From: Methanomassiliicoccaceae archaeon UBA71 | GTDB taxonomy: Archaea > Thermoplasmatota > Thermoplasmata > Methanomassiliicoccales > Methanomethylophilaceae | DNA: 41,105 nt | Direction of reading: 5' to 3' | Assembly: GCA_002504405.1 (NCBI GenBank) | Contig: DARO01000010.1 | Coordinates: 1 to 41,105 of the forward strand | Shown: positions 1-8,100 of the stretch, piece by piece | Position numbering within the stretch: position 1 is the stretch's first letter | Layout of the letters: every line of letters begins with the position of its first letter | Notes under the pieces: model-generated | Told to the model about the DNA's origin: nothing | Databases searched by the model: none | Seen by the model: the letters and a program-made list of their open reading frames with translations, nothing else | Made by a program: the position numbers and the translations under genes

Positions 1-44
1 GTGCGACATCCGTTCTGAATTGAAGACTAGGGAGCGAATGCCGC

Positions 45-1079
45 ATGATCTACATAGGATTGGATGTACATAAGGACAACATCACCGCCTGCGTGCTGAC
101 CGCACGCGGGAAGGTGAAGTTCGAACGCGACTACAGGCGGCAGTCCCAATCCTGGGACTGCCTCGCCGAACTTCTCGAGTACCGGGACAAGGACGGATCC
201 TGCTTCGTGATGGAGTCGGGGACGTACGCGTACCCGCCCTTCAGGTTCCTGACGGACCACGGGGCCGAGGCCCACGTGGTCCACGCCAGGAGCCTGAGGG
301 TTATCACCGACTCCGACCGCAAGACGGACAGGGTGGATGCGATGGCCATCGCCAGGATGCTGAGGCTGTGGAAGCGCGGGGAGCTGGAGCTGAGCATGGC
401 CTTCATGCCCACACGCGAGCAGTGCGAGCTAAAGGACCTGTGCCGCTACCGCGAGCAGATCTCCAAGGACATCGGGGATGAGACAAGGAGAATCAAGGCA
501 CACATGGCCAGGAACTGCCTCCCCCTCCCCTCCGATGTCGAAAACTTCCAGAACAAGAAGTCCAGAAGGTTCGTCCTCGAGACCTATTCCGGAGATATGA
601 CACTGTCCAGGCGCATGGAGCGCCTGGACGAGCTCTTCGCGGAGCGTGACCGCATCCAGAGGGAGGTCGAGTCGCGGCTGCCGGGAGACAGCCACGTCGA
701 CCTCCTCGCGCAGATACCCGGGATAGGACGCCAGTCCGCGGTCCAGATCATGTCGATGATCGTGGACGTGGACAGGTTCCCCGATGCCGAGCACATGTGC
801 GCGTACTTCGGCATGGTGCCGAGGGTGCGCGACTCCGGCGGGAAGGAACATCACGGGAAGATGACCAAGAGCGGCGACAGGATGATGCGCATGATCATGG
901 AACGTGCGACGGAGTCGCACGTCCGCAACTGCGAATCATCGATCACCGACCTGTACAAGCGCAAGCTGCCGGAGATGGGGCAGAAGAAGGCCCTGATCAC
1001 CGCATCGAGGCAGATGCTGTCGACGGTGTACGCGGTGCTGAAGCGGGGTACCCCCTTCGTGCCGCACCCGGAGAGGTGA
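45..1079 (+). CDS. IS110-family transposase
   Basis: 344 aa. The N-terminal RuvC-like DEDD domain starts MIYIGLDVHKDN with the first catalytic Asp at residue 7. Further acidic residues lie at about 55-60 (VMESG) and 90-100 (DRKTDRVDAMAIARM). The C-terminal Transposase_20 domain (about 215-310) has a helix-hairpin-helix-like LLAQIPGIGRQSA and the YFGMVPRVRDSGGKEHHGKMTKSGD block. Known IS110 enzymes recombine DNA under guidance of a bridge/seek RNA made from the element's own non-coding end. The gene looks full length and intact. It differs clearly in sequence from the second IS110 gene at the other end of the window. Only 44 nt of its left flank is visible, so the left end of the element cannot be set. 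Confidence 0.93.
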   Translation: MIYIGLDVHKDNITACVLTARGKVKFERDYRRQSQSWDCLAELLEYRDKDGSCFVMESGTYAYPPFRFLTDHGAEAHVVHARSLRVITDSDRKTDRVDAMAIARMLRLWKRGELELSMAFMPTREQCELKDLCRYREQISKDIGDETRRIKAHMARNCLPLPSDVENFQNKKSRRFVLETYSGDMTLSRRMERLDELFAERDRIQREVESRLPGDSHVDLLAQIPGIGRQSAVQIMSMIVDVDRFPDAEHMCAYFGMVPRVRDSGGKEHHGKMTKSGDRMMRMIMERATESHVRNCESSITDLYKRKLPEMGQKKALITASRQMLSTVYAVLKRGTPFVPHPER

Positions 1080-1356
1080 CGCAGTCACCTGTCCGGGTCT
1101 AACGACCCGACAGCCGGATGCCGACACGGACGGAGAGGCCGGAGACCGAGGGACGTCATTCTCTTTTGCGGATGGAGCCGCCTTCAGAAATTACGGACAG
1201 GTCCGAGGCCAGGCCCGAAAAGTCATTCTGCGGATCAAGCCGCCTCAAGGAAATTGGGTTTTCCGGCGTGCGGCAGCTCCGACTGCGGGGGTTTGGCAGC
1301 GTAAGCTATAAAGAATCACAAGAAAATCAACGTTTTAGCGCTCATTTTCGTTAAGG
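1080..1356. other. Structured non-coding flank of the IS110 element (bridge-RNA candidate)
   Basis: No convincing gene here. It starts with a strong hairpin: CGGGTC (1094-1099), loop TAAC, GACCCG (1104-1109), extended outward by CTGT/ACAG with one bulged base. Two imperfect direct repeats follow, at about 1155-1190 and 1222-1256. Both read GTCATTCT, then GCGGAT, then AGCCGCCT; the first copy carries an extra CTTTT. Each contains a small GCGG/CCGC stem. A structured non-coding end beside an IS110 transposase is the place where bridge RNAs are encoded, so this is a candidate. RNA expression and the element's right end cannot be seen from sequence alone. Confidence 0.4.
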
Positions 1357-1366
1357 AAAAAGGAAG

Positions 1367-1441
1367 TGGAGCCACTGGAGGGGATCGAACCCCCGGCCTA
1401 CGGTTTACGAAACCGCCGCTCTACCGCTGAGCCACAGTGGC
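1367..1441 (-). tRNA. tRNA-Thr (anticodon CGT), CCA encoded
   Basis: Read on the minus strand it folds as a complete cloverleaf. The acceptor stem is GCCACTG/CAGTGGC, the D arm GCTC-AGCGGTA-GAGC, and the anticodon arm GCGGT-TTCGTAA-ACCGT with anticodon CGT (codon ACG). The T arm is GGGGG-TTCGATC-CCCTC. The discriminator base is U (position 1370), as in archaeal tRNA-Thr, and CCA is encoded at 1367-1369. There is no intron. The mature body is 1370-1441. A run of five T follows at 1361-1357 and probably terminates transcription. Confidence 0.95.
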
Positions 1442-1463
1442 GTTGGGTCAGGGAATGAATCCC

Positions 1464-1474
1464 ATTATTAAAGG
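1464..1474 (-). promoter_or_regulatory. TATA box of tRNA-Thr
   Basis: The minus-strand sequence CCTTTAATAAT is centred about 27 bp upstream of the tRNA 5' end, the normal archaeal spacing. The box overlaps the TAA stop codon (1468-1470) of the upstream regulator gene, so the two genes are packed with no spacer. Confidence 0.6.
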
Positions 1475-2115
1475 AATTGCCCGCGCCCCTCGGCAGCGTC
1501 GCCCTCTTTCGGGACGAATCTGCCCTCTACGACCACCTTGTAGTCGTCCCCGGTGGTTATCCTCAGGCCCTCCGAGACCATCCCCTCGATGTAGAGGAGG
1601 GTCTTCCTCATCATCGGTTCCAGGCCGTCGTGGCGTATCACCTCCATCCGCACCGGGATGTAGGTGACGCATCTGACCTGTATGTTGTCGGAGAACGGCA
1701 GCCTGCAGACATTGTCGATGAAATCCTGGGCGCCCATGCCCGGGTTGCGCCGGAGCAACTCCCATGCCACGGTCCTGCCTATATTCAGGATCGTATCGTC
1801 GAGCTCGAGGCCAACGCACGCCATGATCCTCACGATGTATTCGTGGCACAGCCTGTAGACCATGCCCTTGTCCCATGCCATCACGAACTTCGATTCGTCC
1901 ACCAGAGGGAGGATGCAGGGGCGAACCCTGAAAAGGGGAGCTGCCTCGGACCTGAACAGGAGGTTCTTGACCCCGCCCGTCTCGTCCCTGGTGACGGCGC
2001 CGATCGACTCTAGCTTGGCAAGAACCGAGTGTATGGTGACCGTGAGAATACCGGTCTCCCTGTGGACCGCACCGACGGTCATCGGCTCCACGAGCGCATC
2101 CAGCACGTCCATCAT
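1468..2115 (-). CDS. C-terminal half of a frameshifted, duplicated winged-helix regulator
   Basis: About 215 aa if started at the ATG at 2115 (MMDVLDALVEPMTV). It opens with a winged-helix domain (GAVHRETGILTVTIHSVLAKLESIGAVTRDE), followed by an alpha-helical domain of unknown function. The piece reads as the second repeat of the protein encoded immediately upstream in another frame. The missing start of this repeat (FAIYLVDG) is the last sensible sequence of the upstream frame. The upstream TGA lies inside ATGATG, so an ATGA-type restart could still express this half as a separate protein. The family is not recognised beyond a wHTH regulator. Confidence 0.6.
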   Translation of the reverse strand: MMDVLDALVEPMTVGAVHRETGILTVTIHSVLAKLESIGAVTRDETGGVKNLLFRSEAAPLFRVRPCILPLVDESKFVMAWDKGMVYRLCHEYIVRIMACVGLELDDTILNIGRTVAWELLRRNPGMGAQDFIDNVCRLPFSDNIQVRCVTYIPVRMEVIRHDGLEPMMRKTLLYIEGMVSEGLRITTGDDYKVVVEGRFVPKEGDAAEGRGQFL

Positions 2116-2978
2116 GCACTGGCTTCCGACCAGCAGCGGGTCCCATCCACCAGGTATATCGCGAAAGGACGCTCCGGCACGAGGTTCATCGGATTGGGGC
2201 CATTGTCGGGATCGCTGCGCACGAACGGGGGACGGCCGAAGAAACGGCTCGTCTCCGTGGTTATCGTGCCCGAGGCGACATCCCATTCCAAGGACAGGTC
2301 TGTGCTGAACACTGCGCCTGTACGGGACTCCAGCATCGCCATCAGATACCCTGTGACAACGGGCGAGATGAACAGGGTCTCGGAGAACCTCTCCTGCGCC
2401 GCGAAGGTGATGCGGAGGTGCTTCGACAGGTCCGGGTCGACATCCACCTCGTGGTCGAACCCCAGCAACGCGGTGAAGTCGCGTATGAGCTTTGCGGCGT
2501 CCCCCTCGGGGGCGACCGGAGCCATCGGCTTCCCAACATGGATGCCGAGAAGGAACAGTATCGGCGAGAAATCTATCCCCCTCCTCCCTAGAGCCAGAGC
2601 CACCAGCATGGAAAGGTCGAACCACTGGTCGTTGCCGCGGAGTATGGACCCCAGGGCGGAGTCCCTTATGTGTTCCGAGTCCCCGTAGTTGAAGCGCCTG
2701 AATATGCAGACGCTGCAGGACCAGTAGACCGTCCTTCCGTTCTCGGACTGCGGGGGATCGTGGCTTGTACGGAGGAGACCGGTGCGGACCATGCGGGCCA
2801 GGCCGGACTGGGCGGTAGAACGAGACACCCCCAGGGCCTCGGACAGCTCCGCAATCGTCATGACCTCCTTGGAAAGGAGCTCCATTGTCCGTATGCCGAA
2901 ATCATTTGTGAGGTACCGCACACCTCTGTCGGGTGTCAGATAGACGGCGAACCTGTCACCGTACTCTAAGTCCGCCAT
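2112..2978 (-). CDS. N-terminal half of a frameshifted, duplicated winged-helix regulator
   Basis: Starts MADLEYGDRFAVYLTPDRGVRYL; this ATG is chosen because upstream codons run back into the endonuclease IV gene. It carries an ArsR/MarR-like winged helix at about 25-75 (MTIAELSEALGVSRSTAQSGLARMVRTGLL), then an alpha/beta effector-like region to about 270. The end (FAIYLVDG then TRCWSEASA) departs from the repeat pattern: after VDG the minus-1 frame continues DPLLVGSQCMMDVLDAL and aligns with the first repeat. The break falls at GATGGGACC near 2145-2150 and is consistent with loss of one G. A sequencing error, a true pseudogene, or a natural split into two coupled genes are all possible. Confidence 0.65.
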   Translation of the reverse strand: MADLEYGDRFAVYLTPDRGVRYLTNDFGIRTMELLSKEVMTIAELSEALGVSRSTAQSGLARMVRTGLLRTSHDPPQSENGRTVYWSCSVCIFRRFNYGDSEHIRDSALGSILRGNDQWFDLSMLVALALGRRGIDFSPILFLLGIHVGKPMAPVAPEGDAAKLIRDFTALLGFDHEVDVDPDLSKHLRITFAAQERFSETLFISPVVTGYLMAMLESRTGAVFSTDLSLEWDVASGTITTETSRFFGRPPFVRSDPDNGPNPMNLVPERPFAIYLVDGTRCWSEASA

Positions 2979-3031
2979 ACCTTCGAATCGATGTACATGT
3001 TTAAACAGATGACGGATTGAACGGGATGCGC

Positions 3032-3841
3032 TCAGCGCCTGAACGCTGGGAACATGTCCCTGAAGACCACCGCATCCTTCTCGATGAGGGGGGATTCGCA
3101 GATGAATGTGCATTCCTGCTTCGAATCGGCAAGGATGTCGGCGAGCATCTGAAGGTCGGGCTCCTTCGTCTCGAGAGGCAGATGGGAGATCTCGCCCTTG
3201 TCGCCATACTTTATGCAGCTAATATGGAAGTGCGCTATGTCCCCGGACAGGGAGAAGAAATGGTCGGTGAGAGCCCTCATGTCGTCCTCGGTCTTGAGAC
3301 AGCCCCTGCCACGGGCATGGACGTGCGCCACGTCGAGGACGGGCCTGACGCCGTCGACGCTCTCCATCACCTTCCCTATCTCGTCCAGTGTGCCGAACTG
3401 GCCTACCTTCCCCATGGTCTCGACACCCAGGATGACATCCCTGATGCCTTCGTCGTCCAACATGTCCTTGCACCTTGAGAGGCCTTCTATCACCGATGGC
3501 AGGGCCGTCTCCGGAGACTTACCGTAGGAGGCCGCATGTATCACGATGATGTACGCACCCAGCTGGTGCGCCGCCCTTGCGGTGTCCATGACCCATCCGA
3601 TGCTCTTCTCGCGGGTCTCGTCTGATTCGGAGCTGAAGCTTATGAAGTACGGGGCATGGCAGCTGAGCCTTATGTCCAGCTCCTTGGCCTTCCTGCCGAT
3701 CTCGGCCGCCCTCTCCGGCCTAATCCTGGCACCGCGCACGAACTCGACCTCGAGCGCGTCCAGGCCGAGGGACTTGGTGTATTCCAGAGAGCCTTCCGGG
3801 TTCTTGCCGGCGGATGGATATCCTGCGGGTCCGAATCTCAT
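3032..3841 (-). CDS. nfo: Endonuclease IV (AP endonuclease, TIM barrel)
   Basis: About 269 aa from MRFGPAGYPSAG. This start is preferred over ATGs at 3853 and 3892 because a TATA-like GTTTATCA lies about 27 bp upstream, giving a leaderless start. Xylose-isomerase-like TIM barrel with metal-ligand regions SCHAPYFIS, VIHAASYGKS, LGVETMGK, VLDVAHVHARG, HFHISC and CESPLIE. The family cleaves the phosphodiester 5' of abasic sites through a trinuclear zinc centre. It sits head-to-head with an 8-oxoguanine glycosylase gene that would supply its substrate, about 75 bp between starts. The C-terminus is complete. Confidence 0.88.
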   Translation of the reverse strand: MRFGPAGYPSAGKNPEGSLEYTKSLGLDALEVEFVRGARIRPERAAEIGRKAKELDIRLSCHAPYFISFSSESDETREKSIGWVMDTARAAHQLGAYIIVIHAASYGKSPETALPSVIEGLSRCKDMLDDEGIRDVILGVETMGKVGQFGTLDEIGKVMESVDGVRPVLDVAHVHARGRGCLKTEDDMRALTDHFFSLSGDIAHFHISCIKYGDKGEISHLPLETKEPDLQMLADILADSKQECTFICESPLIEKDAVVFRDMFPAFRR

Positions 3842-3915
3842 GAGAGTGCGCATCACTTGCCTGATGATAAACCCGCCGAGAAAGTGATTCATACCCCCGA
3901 ATCGTTCCCGGACTC

Positions 3916-4785
3916 ATGAGGATCGATCTCGACGTCTCGCTGGACCCCACCCTTGGGTGCGGACAGGCCCATCGTTGGGTGAAGGAAGGGGATTCCTGGG
4001 TGGGAGTCCTCGGCAATGAGGTCGTGACCCTCACGCAGACCGACCGGGGATTCGAGGCCGAGGGCTGCTCCAGCAGGCAGAGGCTGATGGAGTACTTCAG
4101 ATCGGGGGACGACCTGGACGAGATAGTCAGGTACATCTCCGAGAGGGACCCGTACGTCGCCTCGCTCTCCGCCATGTGTCCGGGGCTGCGCATCCTGAAG
4201 CAGGACAGGTGGGAGTGCCTCGCCACATACCTGCTGGCAACCAATGCGAACGTCGCACGCATATCGAAGATGGTCAGGTCTGTATGCGACATGTTCGGGG
4301 ACGACCTCGGGAGCATGCATGCATTCCCGAGCCCCAAACAGGTGCTGGACGGCTGCGAGAGGATCGGGGAATGCAGACTTGGTTTCCGCGAGTCGAGGTT
4401 CGTCGAGCTCGCTCGCAGGGTGGAGGACGGGGACATAGACCCGGACGCGATCGCGGAGTGTGATTACGAGGGATGCGTCCGCGAGCTCATGGGGATTAAC
4501 GGGGTAGGTCCGAAGGTGGCCGATTGTGTCGCCCTCTTCGCATACGGACATCTGGAGGCGTTCCCAGTGGATGCGCGCATATCGAAAGTCGTCGAATCGA
4601 TGTATGGGGTGACCGGCTCCTATGCCAGGGTCAGCTCATTCGGCCGCGGGATGTTCGGCGAATACGCAGGATACGCCCAGGAGCTGCTATATCACAGCAA
4701 ATTCATCTCGGAACGAGATTGGCGAGCTCCCCTGGCTCGGAGGCGCATTTCGGCGGGTTCACCCCGACCTGAGCCTTGTATATGA
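3916..4785 (+). CDS. ogg: 8-oxoguanine DNA glycosylase (OGG1/AlkA-like HhH-GPD)
   Basis: 289 aa. It begins with an OGG_N-like beta domain (MRIDLDVSLDPTLGCGQAHRW). The helix-hairpin-helix LMGINGVGPKVADCVALFAYG follows, with the catalytic Lys in GPK and the catalytic Asp in FPVDARI. This layout matches human-type OGG1 (GVGTKVADC...VPVD). The enzyme removes 8-oxoG opposite C and nicks the strand. The start is the first ATG; a weak TATA (TTCATAC) lies about 27 bp upstream. The last ~28 residues are read against the 3' end of the convergent regulator (83-bp tail-to-tail overlap) and may not be conserved. Confidence 0.88.
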   Translation: MRIDLDVSLDPTLGCGQAHRWVKEGDSWVGVLGNEVVTLTQTDRGFEAEGCSSRQRLMEYFRSGDDLDEIVRYISERDPYVASLSAMCPGLRILKQDRWECLATYLLATNANVARISKMVRSVCDMFGDDLGSMHAFPSPKQVLDGCERIGECRLGFRESRFVELARRVEDGDIDPDAIAECDYEGCVRELMGINGVGPKVADCVALFAYGHLEAFPVDARISKVVESMYGVTGSYARVSSFGRGMFGEYAGYAQELLYHSKFISERDWRAPLARRRISAGSPRPEPCI

Positions 4786-5101
4786 TCGCCAGGAGACCCG
4801 TCTGCTTCACGACGCAGCAGAGCCTGCACATCTCCGTTGAGAAATCGCTCTGATCCTTTGCGATCCTCTCGGCGGAGAGCTTCACCTCCCTCTCGAACTC
4901 CGAGTACAGAGGACTGTCATCGATGAGCTCGTTGCCTCCGCGCTTCTTCTTGAGATACTGTGAAATGGCCGCATCGGTGACACCGAATCTGCGGGCAACC
5001 TCCGCTTGGGACATGCCGTGAACATACACGAGCTCCCTGGAGACCTCCCTACGTATCATCGGGAGAACGTACCAGACGACGATTTCGCAAGGTATCTTCA
5101 T
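4703..5101 (-). CDS. HTH transcriptional regulator, COG2522-type
   Basis: 132 aa. It begins MKIPCEIVVWYVLPMIRREV, the stereotyped N-terminus of this archaeal regulator family, then a Cro/C1- or sigma-like HTH (GMSQAEVARRFGVTDAAISQYLKKKRG, about 29-55). A charged helix follows, then a Cys-rich segment MCRLCCVV (about 92) that may bind metal. A good TATA box (TTTAAATA, near 5125-5132) lies about 27 bp upstream, predicting a leaderless mRNA. The target is unknown. The gene converges on and overlaps the 3' end of ogg by 83 bp. Confidence 0.82.
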   Translation of the reverse strand: MKIPCEIVVWYVLPMIRREVSRELVYVHGMSQAEVARRFGVTDAAISQYLKKKRGGNELIDDSPLYSEFEREVKLSAERIAKDQSDFSTEMCRLCCVVKQTGLLAIIYKAQVGVNPPKCASEPGELANLVPR

Positions 5102-5148
5102 GACTCGGCGATTGGCATTAAGCTATTTAAACACCGTTATCTCGGGGT

Positions 5149-8100
5149 TCAGGCACCTGGATTGACCTTCATGTAGAACTCGGAGACGTCCCAGTCATCG
5201 TCCTCGCGCTGCCTCTGCGTCTCGAGCCTCACGCCCACGCTCTGGGCAGCCTCCTTGAGTATCCTCGATGCCCGTTCGGAGCCTTCGAAGCCCTCCACCT
5301 TTGCCCCGCCTGCGCAGACCTTTCCGCTGAACCATCCGACCACCCGGGTGCCGCTGAATATGACGGAACTCGTCCTCTCGCCGGTCTCATCGCGTATCAT
5401 CCCCCTCAGATAGATGTGCAGGTTGTCCTGCGAGTTCAGGACGAATCCGTCCGAGAACCTCGGGGGCCTCTTGCCGACATCGTCGGAAAGCATCCACATG
5501 AGGGTCGGGTCATCCCTGAGGAAGAACCCCTTCTTGACGAGGCCCTCCTCCTCTAGGTCCCTGAGAACCCTCCTCGTCACCGACATCCTGCCGCCGACGA
5601 ACTGCGACAGCGTCTCCGCGGAGAAGATGCCGAAGTCGCGGAAATGCCCCCTCACTATCTCGAGGATCGCGGCATACTGGCCGATGTCGGGCTCCGGCAC
5701 CTCGTTGTAACGGGAATCGCCGTCCTGGTAGATCACCGAGTAACGGGACAGCTCGTTCAAGGCCTCCACCGTCGTCTCCTGCGAGTAGGGGGAGCGGTCG
5801 ATGAGCTCCTTGCGTGATATTGGCTGGTCCCTCTGTATTATATTCAGAACGCCCCTGACGTCGCCGGCGGGCACATACCCCTTCTCCGCACGGTACAGGG
5901 CGGCATGCGCCGAGTCGGTGTATCCGATGTACGCCGGGGAGAGGCACATCTTCATCATCCCTCCCCTCTCCATCTGCTTCTTCATGGTCGTCTTCTCGAT
6001 GACTCTGGTCATGACCTCCTGGTCACCACGGATGTAGCCCCTTGAGGCTATCGCCTCCGATACGGTCGGGTACCTCTGGTCATGGCCCACCCTCTGCCTC
6101 GAGAAAACGTAAGAGAGCATCTCCTGCGGCATCATCGTCCAGGGCTCGAACTTCCCGCACGCCCAGAACCCGTTCACGAAATGATAACCGTGGGACGCCA
6201 GGACCTCCTTCGAAGTATCGTCGAGTTCCGCCGCATCGGTGCCCAGGACCTCCCTGATGCGCACGATATCGGTGCCCTTCATCCTGAAGAAGCCCATGAC
6301 GAACTCGACCGCATCGAGGGCCTCCGGCAGTAGGTCGGGGGAGTCCAGATCCATGGACCTGATCTCGATGCACCCGGACATCTCCCATATCTCGGCCGCG
6401 CCGACCAGCGTGTCGCCCCTTACGAACGGGTAGATCCACCTGTCCCCGTAACGGGCCGATATCTCCGCCCATTTGGAGCCGAGGTCGGGGTCGTACAGGG
6501 ACAGGAGCCTGACCGGGGGCTCAGAGGGCTCCACGCTCTCGAGCGCTGGGAGCTCCTCCTCCATCACAAGCATGGGGACCTGCCCCTCGCCGACCGAGAC
6601 CGTCACCGCCCCGACGTCCGCGGCAACCGCCTCTATGACATCGAGCGGCACGTCTACGAGGTACCTGAGGCCGGATACGGGTATGGGGCCGTAGGCACGT
6701 ATTGCCCCCGCTATCAGTTCGGCCGCGGGATCGCCCTCCGGCACCCCCGGATGGTAAACGGCATATGTATTCTCGGTCCCCCAGTCCTCCTTCTCATCGA
6801 AGTCGCGTATGATCATCAGCGAACAGTCGAGGCGGAGTATGGACTGCTTGAGTGCCTCCTTGTCCATGTTCGTCTCGTGCAGGAGCTGCCTCATGGTCGC
6901 CTTGCCCATCCCGGCGATCATGTTCAGGACCTTCATGTCATCCTGGGTGTACTCCTGGCGTCTGAGAGCGGCGTAGCGGTCGGCATCCTCCCTCAGCACG
7001 AACCTCACCTTGCCGCGGACGAACCTCCCGAGGAGGATCTCCCCGGATTCGCGCATGGCATACCATTCCGACAGGTCGAACCCGTCCACCCTCGAGTACA
7101 CGTCCAGCTCGCTGCCGGCGGATCCGTAGAACCTGAAGAACTCACGTATGCTGCCGAAGTGCTCGCCCTTGGTCAGACGGTAGCGATCCACGGTCTCGTA
7201 GTCGTACACGTTGTCCCTGCCAGCCTTCAGCCTCATGTGGTCTATGCGGAGCATGTACTGGTCGTCCTCCGAGATCAGGAACCTCCCCCTGGAGACCTCC
7301 TCCTCTGCGACCAGGGATTCCAATGCGGCTCTGACATCTGAATCGGATATCGATAGTGAAAACGCAATCTCCTGGGCGGTGGCTGGAGCGAAGCATCCCA
7401 GGAAACGCAGGATTATGCGATCCACCGCGGCGGTCCTGTCCACATCGGGGAACTCCGCCTTGGAGAAATACCACCGGTTGTTGCCGGCGATGCCCGTCCT
7501 CGTAACGAGGTACATCGATTCCAGCTTCCTAACTGATCTGAACGTCACATCCTCGCTGATCTCCAAGTCGGCGGAGACCTCGCTCATGGCGGTGCGGCCG
7601 GTGATGCGGTCGTACACCCTCCTGTCGACGTCGGTGAGCTCACGGTCCCGGCGGGTCGCTGCCGCATAGTATTGAATCTCCGATGCCACCATGATGTGGG
7701 GCTCATCGAGGAAGACTGTCCCCACGGACCCATCTTCGATCAGCTCCCTCACCCAGGAATCGACGGTCTTCTTGTCCTCGTCGGTGTATGCGTATATGTT
7801 CCTCCCCCTCTCGCGAATTGCCTGGAGGGGGCCGGTTATCTCGAGGAGCTTCGGGATGTCGGCCTTGCATGTAACCCTAGGGGGCTTCTGCGCGAAGTAC
7901 GGGATCACCTGCTCCTCCGTGAACTCGAACTCGCTGACCGAATCGCCGAGCGCACGGTACAGGACCTTTCTGTGGAGCTCCCTCAGCAGAGCAGACCTGT
8001 CCTCCATCAGGACGATGTCGGAGAAGCCCGACAGGATGGCGGAATGGGCGAACGGGGACGGGGTCCCGCTGTATGGGATCAAGCCTACACCCATCTCCCC

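Noticed and set aside
1371..1386. CCACTGGAGGGG resembling an origin recognition box
   Set aside because: It is the acceptor/T-arm of tRNA-Thr; base pairing in the cloverleaf explains it and it lacks the full TTCCAGTGGAA dyad.
2116..2625. Upstream extension of the second regulator frame (to an ATG at 2625)
   Set aside because: This part is out of frame with the real first-half coding sequence and reads as Arg/Gly/Pro-rich noise; only the part after 2150 has family character.
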